From Bordetella petrii (lineage in GTDB: Bacteria; Pseudomonadota; Gammaproteobacteria; Burkholderiales; Burkholderiaceae_B): 64,000 bases of DNA. Location: contig NZ_JAFMZZ010000001.1 in the NCBI RefSeq assembly GCF_017356245.1, forward strand, positions 1,240,249 through 1,304,248. Reading direction: 5' to 3'. The stretch's first letter is position 1. Every line of letters starts with the position of its first letter. The notes beneath the pieces are model-generated. The model had not been told where the DNA came from and did not search any database. It was given only the letters and a program-made list of their open reading frames with translations. The translations under genes and the position numbers were made by a program. Shown piece by piece: positions 18,681 to 26,353 of this stretch.

Positions 18681-18735
18681 GGAGTAAAGTAGGTATTGCT
18701 GCCCTCGCGGCCAGCGATTTTCAGGAAAGACGAAT

Positions 18736-19248
18736 ATGAAGTCCCGATTCTGGTGCGCGGCCGTGGCCGCCGCCACCCTGACCGCCTTCAGCGGCCAGGC
18801 TTCGGCCCATGGCCACTACCATGGCAATTATTACTCCGGCTGGTGGGTTGGCGGCGCGGCCCTGCTGGGGGCGGGCGTGGCGCTGGCGCTCAGCAGCGGC
18901 CCGCGCTACTACAGCGGCGTGTCGTACGTGTCGCCTCCGGTTTACTACCCGCCCGTGCAATATGCGGCGCCGGTCTACGCCGCGCCGCCCGTCGCCTACG
19001 TGGCGCCGGCCGCAACCTATGCCGCGCCGCGCGTGGCGTCGTCCAGCCTGGATGTCATCGCGTATCCCTCCAAAGGGCAAAGCGATGCCCAGCAGGCCCG
19101 CGACCGCCAGGAGTGCCGCCGCTGGGCCATCAACCAGAGCGGTTTCGACCCCGACAGCATCAGCGAATACACCACCGCCGTGTCCACCCAGTCGTACACC
19201 CGCGCCATGGGCGCCTGCTTCAAGGGCCGCGGCTACGCCATCAACTGA
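18736..19248 (+). CDS. Small secreted Tyr/Pro/Ala-rich protein, function unknown
   Basis: 170 residues. Cleavable signal peptide (about 1-24, ending GQASA-HGHYHG), a His/Tyr-rich start, one hydrophobic glycine-rich stretch (about 33-53) and a Pro/Tyr/Ala-rich linker (VYYPP, VYAAPPVAYVAP). The C-terminal domain (about 105-170) has QSDAQQARDRQECRRWAIN and YTRAMGACFKGRGY with two cysteines that could pair. This pattern is common in proteobacterial envelope proteins of unknown function. GGAAAG upstream of the ATG could serve as ribosome site. No specific function is proposed. Confidence 0.82.
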   Translation: MKSRFWCAAVAAATLTAFSGQASAHGHYHGNYYSGWWVGGAALLGAGVALALSSGPRYYSGVSYVSPPVYYPPVQYAAPVYAAPPVAYVAPAATYAAPRVASSSLDVIAYPSKGQSDAQQARDRQECRRWAINQSGFDPDSISEYTTAVSTQSYTRAMGACFKGRGYAIN

Positions 19249-19281
19249 CCGAGGCCGCGCTTCGCTGTCGCCCGTCAGACC

Positions 19282-19375
19282 CAGGTGTCTGGCTCCGCCA
19301 GGCGCCTGACACCGCTGTAGGCCGCAGCCGTCTCAGTCGTACGGTGTCCGACACCCTGCGGGAGTCAGACACCTG
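19282..19375. repeat. Convergent-gene double-hairpin repeat, copy 4 (full)
   Basis: Both arms are intact (CAGGTGTCTGGCTCC ... GGAGTCAGACACCTG), spacer in reverse orientation (GTCTCAGTCGTAC). Lies between the secreted protein gene and the convergent binding-protein gene. Confidence 0.9.
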
Positions 19376-19451
19376 TGTCGGGCGAATCCGAGCGGCCTGC
19401 CGGCCGCCAGATGGACCGCGCGCGGCGCTTCGGAGGTAGGACCGTTCCCTT

Positions 19452-20468
19452 TCAGCGGATCGGCAGCGCGTACATCAGCCCGCCCTGGGTCCATTGCGCA
19501 TTCAGGCCGCGCTCGATTTTCAGCGGGCTGCCGGCGCCGACATTGCGCTCGAAGCTTTCACCGTAATTGCCCACCTGCTTGATGATGTTGTAGGCCCATT
19601 TTTCGTCCAGCCCCATGTTTGCCCCAGCGCCGGGCGTGACGCCCAGCATGCGGCGCACATTGGGATTGGTGCTTTGCAGCTGCTGGTCGACATTGGCCGA
19701 GGTGACGCCGTATTCCTCGGCCTCGATCATGGCCGACAGCGACCAGTGCACGATGTTCAGCCAGGCGTCGTCGCCCTGCCGCACGAAGGGCCCCAGCGGT
19801 TCTTTCGAGATGATCTCGGGCAGCACCAGGTAGTCGTCGGGGTTGTGCAGCTTTGATATGCGGATCGAGGCCAGGCCCGAGGCATCGGTGCTGAACACGT
19901 CGCAGCGGCCCGAAGCGAAGGCGTTGACCACTTCGTTGAAGGTCTCGATCACCACAGGCTTGTAGCTGACATTGTGCGCGCGCGCCCAGTCGGCCAGGGT
20001 GTTTTCGTTGGACGTGCCGGTCTGCAGGCAGATGGTGGCGCCGTTGAGTTCGGTGGCGCTTTTCACGCCCAGTGATTTCGGCACCAGAAAGCCCTGGCCG
20101 TCGTAGAAATTGATGCCCGCGTGGATGATGCCCAGCGCCGTGTCGCGCTGCTGCGTGACCGTGGTGTTGCGCGTCAGCAGGTCGATTTCGCCTGATTGCA
20201 GCGCGGTGAAGCGCTGCTGGGAATTCAGCGGCACGATCTTGATCTTGGCGGCGTCGCCGAACACGGCGGCGGCCACGGCCCGGCACAGGTCCACGTCCAG
20301 CCCGCGCCACACGCCTTGCGCATCCGGCGCCGAGAAGCCGGCAAAGCCCGTGGTGGTGCCGCAGCGCAATTCGCCGCGCTTTTTCACGACGTCCAGGGTG
20401 GCGGCCTGCGCGCCGGCCATGGCGGCCAGCAGCAGGGCGGCGCCGATCAAGCGAGTTGCAATCTTCAT
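19452..20468 (-). CDS. Periplasmic amino-acid ABC transporter binding protein (AapJ-like)
   Basis: 338 residues with a signal peptide (about 1-22, ending GAQA-ATL) and the SBP family 3 fold: LDVVKKRGELRCGTTTGFAGFSAPD, GLDVDLCRAVAAAVFGD, RFTALQSGEIDLLTRNTTVT, ATICLQTGTSNENTLADW and the C-terminal GGLMYALPIR. These features match the general L-amino-acid (Aap/glutamate-aspartate) class. No permease or ATPase gene is adjacent, so it is an orphan here and must work with a transporter encoded elsewhere or as a sensor partner. ATG at 20468 was selected over longer frames that lack a signal peptide at the N-terminus. Confidence 0.92.
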   Translation of the reverse strand: MKIATRLIGAALLLAAMAGAQAATLDVVKKRGELRCGTTTGFAGFSAPDAQGVWRGLDVDLCRAVAAAVFGDAAKIKIVPLNSQQRFTALQSGEIDLLTRNTTVTQQRDTALGIIHAGINFYDGQGFLVPKSLGVKSATELNGATICLQTGTSNENTLADWARAHNVSYKPVVIETFNEVVNAFASGRCDVFSTDASGLASIRISKLHNPDDYLVLPEIISKEPLGPFVRQGDDAWLNIVHWSLSAMIEAEEYGVTSANVDQQLQSTNPNVRRMLGVTPGAGANMGLDEKWAYNIIKQVGNYGESFERNVGAGSPLKIERGLNAQWTQGGLMYALPIR

Positions 20469-20588
20469 GGTGTACTTCCGGTAGGTGCGGGCCCGCGACA
20501 ATGCGGGCCGGTATCGAACCCGACAGGTTAGCCACCTTGCGCGGGCTCGCCAAATAACCCGGTGTTTGTACGATATACGCGACCATGG

Positions 20589-20620
20589 TTATTGCGAAAA
20601 CGCAAAAAGAAATGCAATAA
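20589..20620. promoter_or_regulatory. Nested dyad in the gap upstream of nnrS
   Basis: A perfect TTGCG-AAAA-CGCAA palindrome (20592-20605) is overlapped by a second inverted repeat, TTATTGC (20589-20595) with GCAATAA (20614-20620). The spacing resembles a Crp/Fnr-type site (TTGAT-N4-ATCAA) but the half-sites differ. It lies in the 252-bp divergent gap between the amino-acid binding protein gene and nnrS. Confidence 0.45.
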
Positions 20621-20720
20621 GCTGGCAAGGTAGGTCTCAAGGCCGAAACTGTTGCGCGGCGCGGGTAGACTCGTTCGCGGCCGTGCTTTTGTGCGGTGTT
20701 TCTTTCTTGCCTGATATGCC

Positions 20721-21941
20721 ATGGTCCAGATCCCCATCTCCCCGTCTTCCCTGCACCGGCCTACCGAACCGCGCCAGCAGCCGCCGTCAGGCTGGGCGCT
20801 GTTCGCGCTGGGGTTCCGGCCGTTCTACCTGGGCGGCGCCGTGTTCGCCGCCCTGGCGGTGGCCGTCTGGGCCGGGCAGTTGGCCGGGCTGCTGCCGCCG
20901 CCGGCCGGGGCCCTGGGCCTGGCGCTGGTGTGGCACGCACACGAAATGGTGTTCGGCTTCGCGGCCGTGATCGTGGTGGGCTTTCTGTTTACCGCCGGGC
21001 GCGCCTGGACCGGCGTGGACACGCCGGCCGGCGGCACCTTGGCGGCCCTGACGGCGTTGTGGCTGGCCGGCCGGCTGGCCATGTGGCTGGCCCCGCCGCC
21101 GCTGGCGGCGCTGTGCGACGGCCTGTTCCTGCCGCTGGCGGCGCTGGCGTTCACCCGTGTGCTGATGCGCGCCGGCAACCGCCGCAACTATCCTCTTGCG
21201 CTGGCTCTGTGGGTTTATGGCGCCATCAACCTGGCTTATCACGCCTTCGCCTGGCAGGGCGACGCGGCCCTGGCGCTGCGCGCCTGTGTGGCCGGCCTGG
21301 CGCTGCCGGTGCTGTTCGTTACCGTGATCGGCGCGCGCGTGCTGCCCATGTTCACCACCAACGCCGTGCCCGGCTTTCGCCTGAAATCGTATCCCCGCCT
21401 TGGCAAGCCCATCGTGGCCGCCACCATTGCCGCGCTGCTGGCCTGGGTGCTGGCCGCGCCGGCCTGGCTGGCGGCGCCGCTGTCGACGCTGGCCGGCGTG
21501 CTGCTGGCCGTGCGCGTGGCGGGCTGGCGCGGCTACGCGGTGGGCAACCGGCCCATTTTGTGGATCCTGCACCTGGCCTACGCCTGGCTGCCGGCGGGTT
21601 TTCTGCTGCTGGCGGCCGGCGCGCTGGGCTGGGTGATGCCCGGCGTGGCCGAACACGCTTTTGCCGTGGGGGTGGTGGGCACCGCCATCATCGCCATGAT
21701 CACGCGCACGGCGCTGGGCCACACCGGCCGCCGGCTGGTGGCGGGGCGCGCCGAGGTCACGGCCTATTGGCTGATCGTGGCGGCCGCCCTGCTGCGCGTG
21801 CTCGGTCCGCTGCTGTGGCCCGCGGGCTATCTGCACTGGGTGTATGGCGCCGCGCTGTGCTGGGTGGCCGGCTTTGCGCTGTACGCGCTGACCTACGCGC
21901 CGCGCCTGGCGCGTCCACGGGTCGACGGCAAGCCGGGCTGA
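20721..21941 (+). CDS. nnrS: NnrS family membrane protein
   Basis: 406-residue polytopic membrane protein with about 12 hydrophobic helices. Recognised by GWALFALGFRPFYLGGAVFAALAV near the start, LVWHAHEMVFGFAAVIVVGF (conserved His-His heme or metal ligands), VIGARVLPMFTTNAVPG and ITRTALGHTGRRL. NnrS is a heme- and copper-containing protein that protects against nitrosative stress and is often under NO-responsive Fnr-family control; a dyad lies upstream. Start at the ATG at 20721. Confidence 0.92.
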   Translation: MVQIPISPSSLHRPTEPRQQPPSGWALFALGFRPFYLGGAVFAALAVAVWAGQLAGLLPPPAGALGLALVWHAHEMVFGFAAVIVVGFLFTAGRAWTGVDTPAGGTLAALTALWLAGRLAMWLAPPPLAALCDGLFLPLAALAFTRVLMRAGNRRNYPLALALWVYGAINLAYHAFAWQGDAALALRACVAGLALPVLFVTVIGARVLPMFTTNAVPGFRLKSYPRLGKPIVAATIAALLAWVLAAPAWLAAPLSTLAGVLLAVRVAGWRGYAVGNRPILWILHLAYAWLPAGFLLLAAGALGWVMPGVAEHAFAVGVVGTAIIAMITRTALGHTGRRLVAGRAEVTAYWLIVAAALLRVLGPLLWPAGYLHWVYGAALCWVAGFALYALTYAPRLARPRVDGKPG

Positions 21942-21973
21942 TCCGCGGCCCGCGGCCATGTGGCTGTGAGAAA

Positions 21974-22903
21974 ATGGCCGCAATCCAGCTCCCGATGTCC
22001 ATGGCCACCACCAAAAAGCCCGCTGCCTCCGGCGCCGAACCTGCTGCCCCGCAAGCGGCGCCGCCCGCCATGCTGGCGCGCATCGAAGGCCTGCTGCCGG
22101 CCATGGGGCCGGCCACGCAGCGCATCGGCGAATTCGTCATCCGGCACCCCGGCCAGGTGGTGCACATGTCGGTCAGCGAAGTGGCCGAGAAAACCGAATC
22201 CAGCGAAGGCAGCGTCATCGGCTTCTGCAAGATGGTGGGCGCTACCGGCTTCCAGCAGCTGAAGATCGCGCTGGCGCAGGAAATCGTGCGGCCGGTGCAA
22301 TACATCCATGAAGACCTGTCGCCCGAAGACAGCGCCGGCACCGTGGTGGGCAAAATCTTCCAGAGCAATATCCAGGCGTTGCAGGAAACCGCCTCGGTGC
22401 TCGACACCCAGGCGCTGCAGCGGGCCGTGCAGTTGCTGGCGCAGGCCCGCCGCATCGAGATCTACGGCATCGGCAGTTCGGCCACTATCGCCGAAGACGC
22501 CCACTACCGCATGTTGCGCATCGGCCTGAACGCCACCGCCGTCACCGACTCGCACGTGCAGGCCATCAGCGCATCGCTGACCGGCCCCGACGTGGCGGTG
22601 CTGACCATCTCGCATTCGGGCAGCACCCACGAAACCGTGCTGGCCACCCGCCTGGCCAAAGAGGCCGGGGCGCGCACCATCTGCATCACCAATTTCGGTA
22701 AATCGCCGATCCAGGCGTTTTCCGATGTGCTGCTGCACACCATGGCGCGTGAAACGCGCTTTCGCACCGAAGCCATGACCAGCCGCCTGGCGCAGCTGGC
22801 CATCATCGACGCGCTGATCGCCTGCCTGGCGCTGGCCAATTACGATAAATCCGTGGCCACGCTGAAAAGCACGTTCAACGTGCTGTCCCTCAAGCGCTAT
22901 TGA
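21974..22903 (+). CDS. MurR/RpiR-family transcription regulator
   Basis: 309 residues. N-terminal HTH_6 domain (about 28-105: ATQRIGEFVIRHPGQVVHMSVSEVAEKTESSEGSV, FCKMVGATGFQQLK) and a C-terminal SIS sugar-phosphate-binding domain (about 150-285: RIEIYGIGSSATIAEDAHYR, LTISHSGSTHETVLATRLAK). Such proteins repress sugar or amino-sugar genes and are released by a phosphosugar. The start is uncertain: ATG codons at 21974, 21995 and 22001 are all in frame without a clear ribosome site. The 3' end overlaps the convergent HAD phosphatase gene by 14 bp. Confidence 0.9.
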   Translation: MAAIQLPMSMATTKKPAASGAEPAAPQAAPPAMLARIEGLLPAMGPATQRIGEFVIRHPGQVVHMSVSEVAEKTESSEGSVIGFCKMVGATGFQQLKIALAQEIVRPVQYIHEDLSPEDSAGTVVGKIFQSNIQALQETASVLDTQALQRAVQLLAQARRIEIYGIGSSATIAEDAHYRMLRIGLNATAVTDSHVQAISASLTGPDVAVLTISHSGSTHETVLATRLAKEAGARTICITNFGKSPIQAFSDVLLHTMARETRFRTEAMTSRLAQLAIIDALIACLALANYDKSVATLKSTFNVLSLKRY

Positions 22904-23735
22904 CCCGCGCCTGCGGCAATGCCGCGCGCGCGGCGCAATCGCTGGCCAGCAGCTGTGTCGGCGTGGCGGCCATGGCCTGCGGGCCGCCGCCCACCAGCAC
23001 GTACCGCAGGCCGGCGCGCACCGCGCCCGCGGCGTCGGTGTCGGGGTTGTCGCCAATGACCAGTGTGTCTGCCGGCGTACTGCACAGCCGGCGCAGCCCC
23101 TCGCGGAACATGGCGGGCCCGGGCTTGCCGGCCACATGCCAGGGGCGGCTGCCGGTGCAGGCGATCACGGCCTGCAGCAGCGCGCCGGTTTCGGGCACGA
23201 CCTGTCCGTCGGGGCCGGGGTGCGTGCGGTCGATATTGCTGACTACCAGCCGGGCGCCGCGCGCCAGCTCACGCGCGATGGCGGCCAGCGCCGCGTAATC
23301 GAAGCCCTTGTCCAGCGCCAGCGCCACGACATCGGCGTCGCGTTCCACCAGGCGGCAGCCGCACGCCGCCGCCTGGCGTTTCAGCGCGGGTGACGCGCGC
23401 ATCAGTATGCGCGCGCCCGCGTGGCCGTCGCACAGGTATTCCACCAGTTGCTCGCCCGCCAGCACCAGGTCGCTCGCGCGCACCGGCAGCCCCATGCCGC
23501 GCAGGCGCCGCGCCATCTGGCGCGCGGTGTGCGTGGAGTTGTTCGACACGATGACGAATCGTCCGCGAAAAGCATGCAGCAGGGCGGCGGCGCCGTCGAT
23601 GGGCTGGTGTTCGCGGATCAGCGTGCCGTCCAGATCCAGGATCAGGCTGGGGCGGCCGGCGTGCCAGGGGGTGTGCTCCTGGCCTTGCGCGGCGGCGGCC
23701 GGGCAGGGCGAGGGCGGGGAATCGTAGGCAGTCAT
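22890..23735 (-). CDS. HAD-superfamily phosphatase, NagD/PGP-like
   Basis: 281 residues. HAD motif I ILDLDGTLI (about 32-40, nucleophile Asp), motif II VSNNST, motif III Lys in AGKPGPAMF and motif IV VIGDNPDTDAAGAVRAGLR. The cap between motifs II and III fits the HAD-IIA (NagD, 4-nitrophenylphosphatase, phosphoglycolate phosphatase) class, so it probably hydrolyses a small phosphate ester. Overlaps the RpiR-type regulator tail to tail; a shared sugar-phosphate theme is possible but not shown. Confidence 0.88.
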   Translation of the reverse strand: MTAYDSPPSPCPAAAAQGQEHTPWHAGRPSLILDLDGTLIREHQPIDGAAALLHAFRGRFVIVSNNSTHTARQMARRLRGMGLPVRASDLVLAGEQLVEYLCDGHAGARILMRASPALKRQAAACGCRLVERDADVVALALDKGFDYAALAAIARELARGARLVVSNIDRTHPGPDGQVVPETGALLQAVIACTGSRPWHVAGKPGPAMFREGLRRLCSTPADTLVIGDNPDTDAAGAVRAGLRYVLVGGGPQAMAATPTQLLASDCAARAALPQARVNSA

Positions 23736-23890
23736 GCGGGACGGAATCGGGACAGCGGCGACGCCGGCAGTGTAGCTGAATAAAGCTCAGTTTGTAATAA
23801 AGAGGATCTGAGATTAATTCATTCGCCTGTCATGTTGCCTGCCTAATCTTGCTTCCCATCCGATGCATTCCACCCGCACGAGGATCCGAG

Positions 23891-24052
23891 ATGAACCCGC
23901 TATCTTCCCGCCCCTGGGCTGCCCTGGCGGCCAGCCTGCTGTTGTGCCTGCTGGCCGCCTGCGGCAGCGGCAGCGACGATGATGACAGTGCCGGCCAGCC
24001 CGGCACGCCGGACAACCCCGGCCCATCCGCACAACTGCGTTGCGCACCCTGA
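23891..24052 (+). CDS. Small lipoprotein, function unknown
   Basis: 53 residues. Lipoprotein signal peptide with lipobox LLAAC, modified Cys24, followed by GSGSDDDD and a Gly/Pro/Ser-rich tail, so the mature part is only 30 residues. A Cys-Gly-Ser-Gly-Ser-Asp start is typical of outer-membrane lipoproteins in these bacteria, but the protein is very short and could be the remnant of a longer gene. AGGATCCGAG precedes the ATG. It ends 58 nt before the phospholipase C gene and may be cotranscribed. The AT-rich stretch just upstream (23765-23850) probably holds the promoter. Confidence 0.62.
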   Translation: MNPLSSRPWAALAASLLLCLLAACGSGSDDDDSAGQPGTPDNPGPSAQLRCAP

Positions 24053-24110
24053 ACGGCCTGCCGCCCTCGCGAGCCGCGTTCCCCTTTTCCCTTTCTGCGT
24101 GAGACCCTCC

Positions 24111-26279
24111 ATGAGCAAGCCTTTTCCTACGGCGCCTGGCGACAGCGTGCCGCGCAATGCGAACCGCCGTGATTTCCTGCGCAAGTCGGCCGGCGCCATG
24201 GGCGCGCTGTCGGCGGCCGCCATGCTGCCCGCGTCCATCCGGCGCGCCCTGGCCATTCCGGCGGCGGTTGAAACCGGCACCATCCAGGACGTCAAGCATG
24301 TGGTCATCCTGATGCAGGAAAACCGCGCCTTCAACCATTACTTCGGCGCCATGCGCGGCGTGCGCGGCTTCGGCGACCGCTTTCCCATTCCGCTGGCCAG
24401 CGGCAAGTCGGCGTGGTTCCAGTCGGACGGCACGAAAGAAGTGCCGCCGTATCACCTGGACCGCGAATCGATGAACGCCATTTTCGTGCCGGGCACGCCG
24501 CATTCTTATTCGGACGCCCAGGCCGCCTGGAACCAGGGCAAGTTCGGTTTCTGGCCCAAGTACAAGAACGTGCATTCGATGGGCTACTACCGCCGCAACG
24601 ACATTCCGTTCCAGTACGCGCTGGCCGAGGCCTTCACGATCTGCGACGGCTATCACTGTTCCATCACCACCGGCACCGACCCCAACCGCATCGTGTTCTG
24701 GTCGGGCTCGAACTTCAATCCGGAACTGGGCCGCCTGGGCATCAATTGCACCGATTCCGATTCCGAACCCAACAACCTGCGCTGCTGGATCACCGGCGCG
24801 CTGCCCGATCCCGGCTATACCTACCAGGGGTCGTCGTTCAAGTGGCCGACGCTGCCCGACCTGCTGGAGCAAGCCGGCGTCAGCTGGCGCTTTTACCAGG
24901 ATCCGAACAACAACTGGACGGGCGCCATGCATGGCGGCCTGGCGTTCGAGTCGTTCCGCACGGCCGAGCCCGGCTCGCCGCTGTACGAAAAGGGCATGAG
25001 CAACTACAGCCTGGAAGACCTGACCGACGATGTGCGCAACAACACCCTGCCCGAGGTGTCCTGGGTACTGCCCTCGCCGCCCGAGTCCGAGCATCCGGGC
25101 GGCGGCGGCAGCACGTCGCAAGGGGCCGACTACATTGCGCGCGTGCTGGACGCGCTGACGGCCAACCCTGAAGTCTGGGCCAAGACGGCATTCTTCATTA
25201 CCTTCGACGAGAACGACGGCCTGTTCGACCACCTGCCGCCGCCGGCCGTGCCGTCGTACGACGCCGACGGCAATCTGATGGGCAAGTCCACCGTGGCGCT
25301 GGACGGCGAGTACTTCTCGGACCCGGCGCGCAAATACCTGAAGGCCGACGACACCATCAGCGGCACCACGCGTCCATGGGGCCTGGGGCCGCGCGTGCCC
25401 ATGTATGTGATTTCGCCCTGGAGCCGCGGCGGCTGGGTGTGCTCCGAGGCCTTCGACCACACCTCGATGGGCCGCTTCCTGGAACAGCGCTTCGGCATCA
25501 CGGTCGACAGCATCAGCCCCTGGCATCGCGCCGTGTGCGGCGACCTGACCTCGGCCTTCGATTTCAAGACGCCCAACGACGACGTATTTCCCGCTTTGCC
25601 GGACAACAGCGACTTCGCGGCGCAAGAGGCCCAGCAGCGCACCCTGCCGCGCGCCGATCCGCCCCTGACGCCGCGGCCGCTGTACCAGGAGCCCGGCACC
25701 CGCTATTCGCGCGCGCTGCCGTACGAACTGCACGTCAGCGCCCGGGTGGGCGACGATGGCCGGGTGACGCTGATCTTCAGCAATACCGGCAAGGCCGGCG
25801 CCGTGTTCCATGTGTACGACAAGAAGCACCTGGACCTGATCCCCCGCCGCTATACAGTCGAACCCGGCAAGATGCTGGAAGACGCCTGGGATGCGCCGGC
25901 CGACGGCGGCGATTACGACCTGTGGGTGTACAGCACCAATGGCTTCGTGCGTACCTTTGGCGGCAACACCGCCACTGGCGCCCGGCTGGAAACGCAGGTC
26001 TGCTACGACGTGCGGCAGGGCGCCGTGTACGCCAAGGTGGCCAACGGCGGCGCCGCGGCCGCCAGCGTCACGCTGCAGGCCAACGCCTATCGCACCGACG
26101 GCCCCTGGACGCTGGACGTACCGGCCGGCAAAGTGGCCGAGCAGCACTGGGCCCTGGCCGACAGCGGCAACTGGTACGACTTCACGGTAACCGCCGATGG
26201 CGTGGAACGCCGCTTTGCCGGCCGCGTGGAAACCGGCGAGCACACGGTCAGCGATCCGGCCATGGCCACCACCCTCTGA
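24111..26279 (+). CDS. Tat-exported phospholipase C, phosphocholine-specific type
   Basis: 722 residues. A twin-arginine signal, NRRDFLRKSAGAMGALSAAAML, sends the folded enzyme out. The phosphoesterase domain (about 55-480) has VKHVVILMQENRAFNHYFG (metal-binding Glu/Asn), the GYHCS segment, PNRIVFWSG, FITFDENDGLFDHLPPP and GLGPRVPMYVISPWSRGG, all typical of PlcN/PlcH and AcpA relatives. Two C-terminal beta domains (DUF756-like, about 520-610 and 620-715) complete the usual architecture. The start ATG at 24111 is fixed by the Tat motif; longer frames lie in the lipoprotein gene. It would release phosphate and choline from lipids and may contribute to host damage or phosphate scavenging. Confidence 0.95.
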   Translation: MSKPFPTAPGDSVPRNANRRDFLRKSAGAMGALSAAAMLPASIRRALAIPAAVETGTIQDVKHVVILMQENRAFNHYFGAMRGVRGFGDRFPIPLASGKSAWFQSDGTKEVPPYHLDRESMNAIFVPGTPHSYSDAQAAWNQGKFGFWPKYKNVHSMGYYRRNDIPFQYALAEAFTICDGYHCSITTGTDPNRIVFWSGSNFNPELGRLGINCTDSDSEPNNLRCWITGALPDPGYTYQGSSFKWPTLPDLLEQAGVSWRFYQDPNNNWTGAMHGGLAFESFRTAEPGSPLYEKGMSNYSLEDLTDDVRNNTLPEVSWVLPSPPESEHPGGGGSTSQGADYIARVLDALTANPEVWAKTAFFITFDENDGLFDHLPPPAVPSYDADGNLMGKSTVALDGEYFSDPARKYLKADDTISGTTRPWGLGPRVPMYVISPWSRGGWVCSEAFDHTSMGRFLEQRFGITVDSISPWHRAVCGDLTSAFDFKTPNDDVFPALPDNSDFAAQEAQQRTLPRADPPLTPRPLYQEPGTRYSRALPYELHVSARVGDDGRVTLIFSNTGKAGAVFHVYDKKHLDLIPRRYTVEPGKMLEDAWDAPADGGDYDLWVYSTNGFVRTFGGNTATGARLETQVCYDVRQGAVYAKVANGGAAAASVTLQANAYRTDGPWTLDVPAGKVAEQHWALADSGNWYDFTVTADGVERRFAGRVETGEHTVSDPAMATTL

Positions 26280-26353
26280 ACCCGCATGCCGCGGCGGGGC
26301 CCGCGCAGGGCGCCCGCGCGGCGTGCGCGCATGACGACTTTCCAGGACTAGAC

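Noticed and set aside
23827..23844. CTGTCAT half-site resembling a Pho box before the lipoprotein and phospholipase C genes
   Set aside because: Only the first half matches; the second half at 11-bp spacing has few matches and no -10 fits the expected distance.
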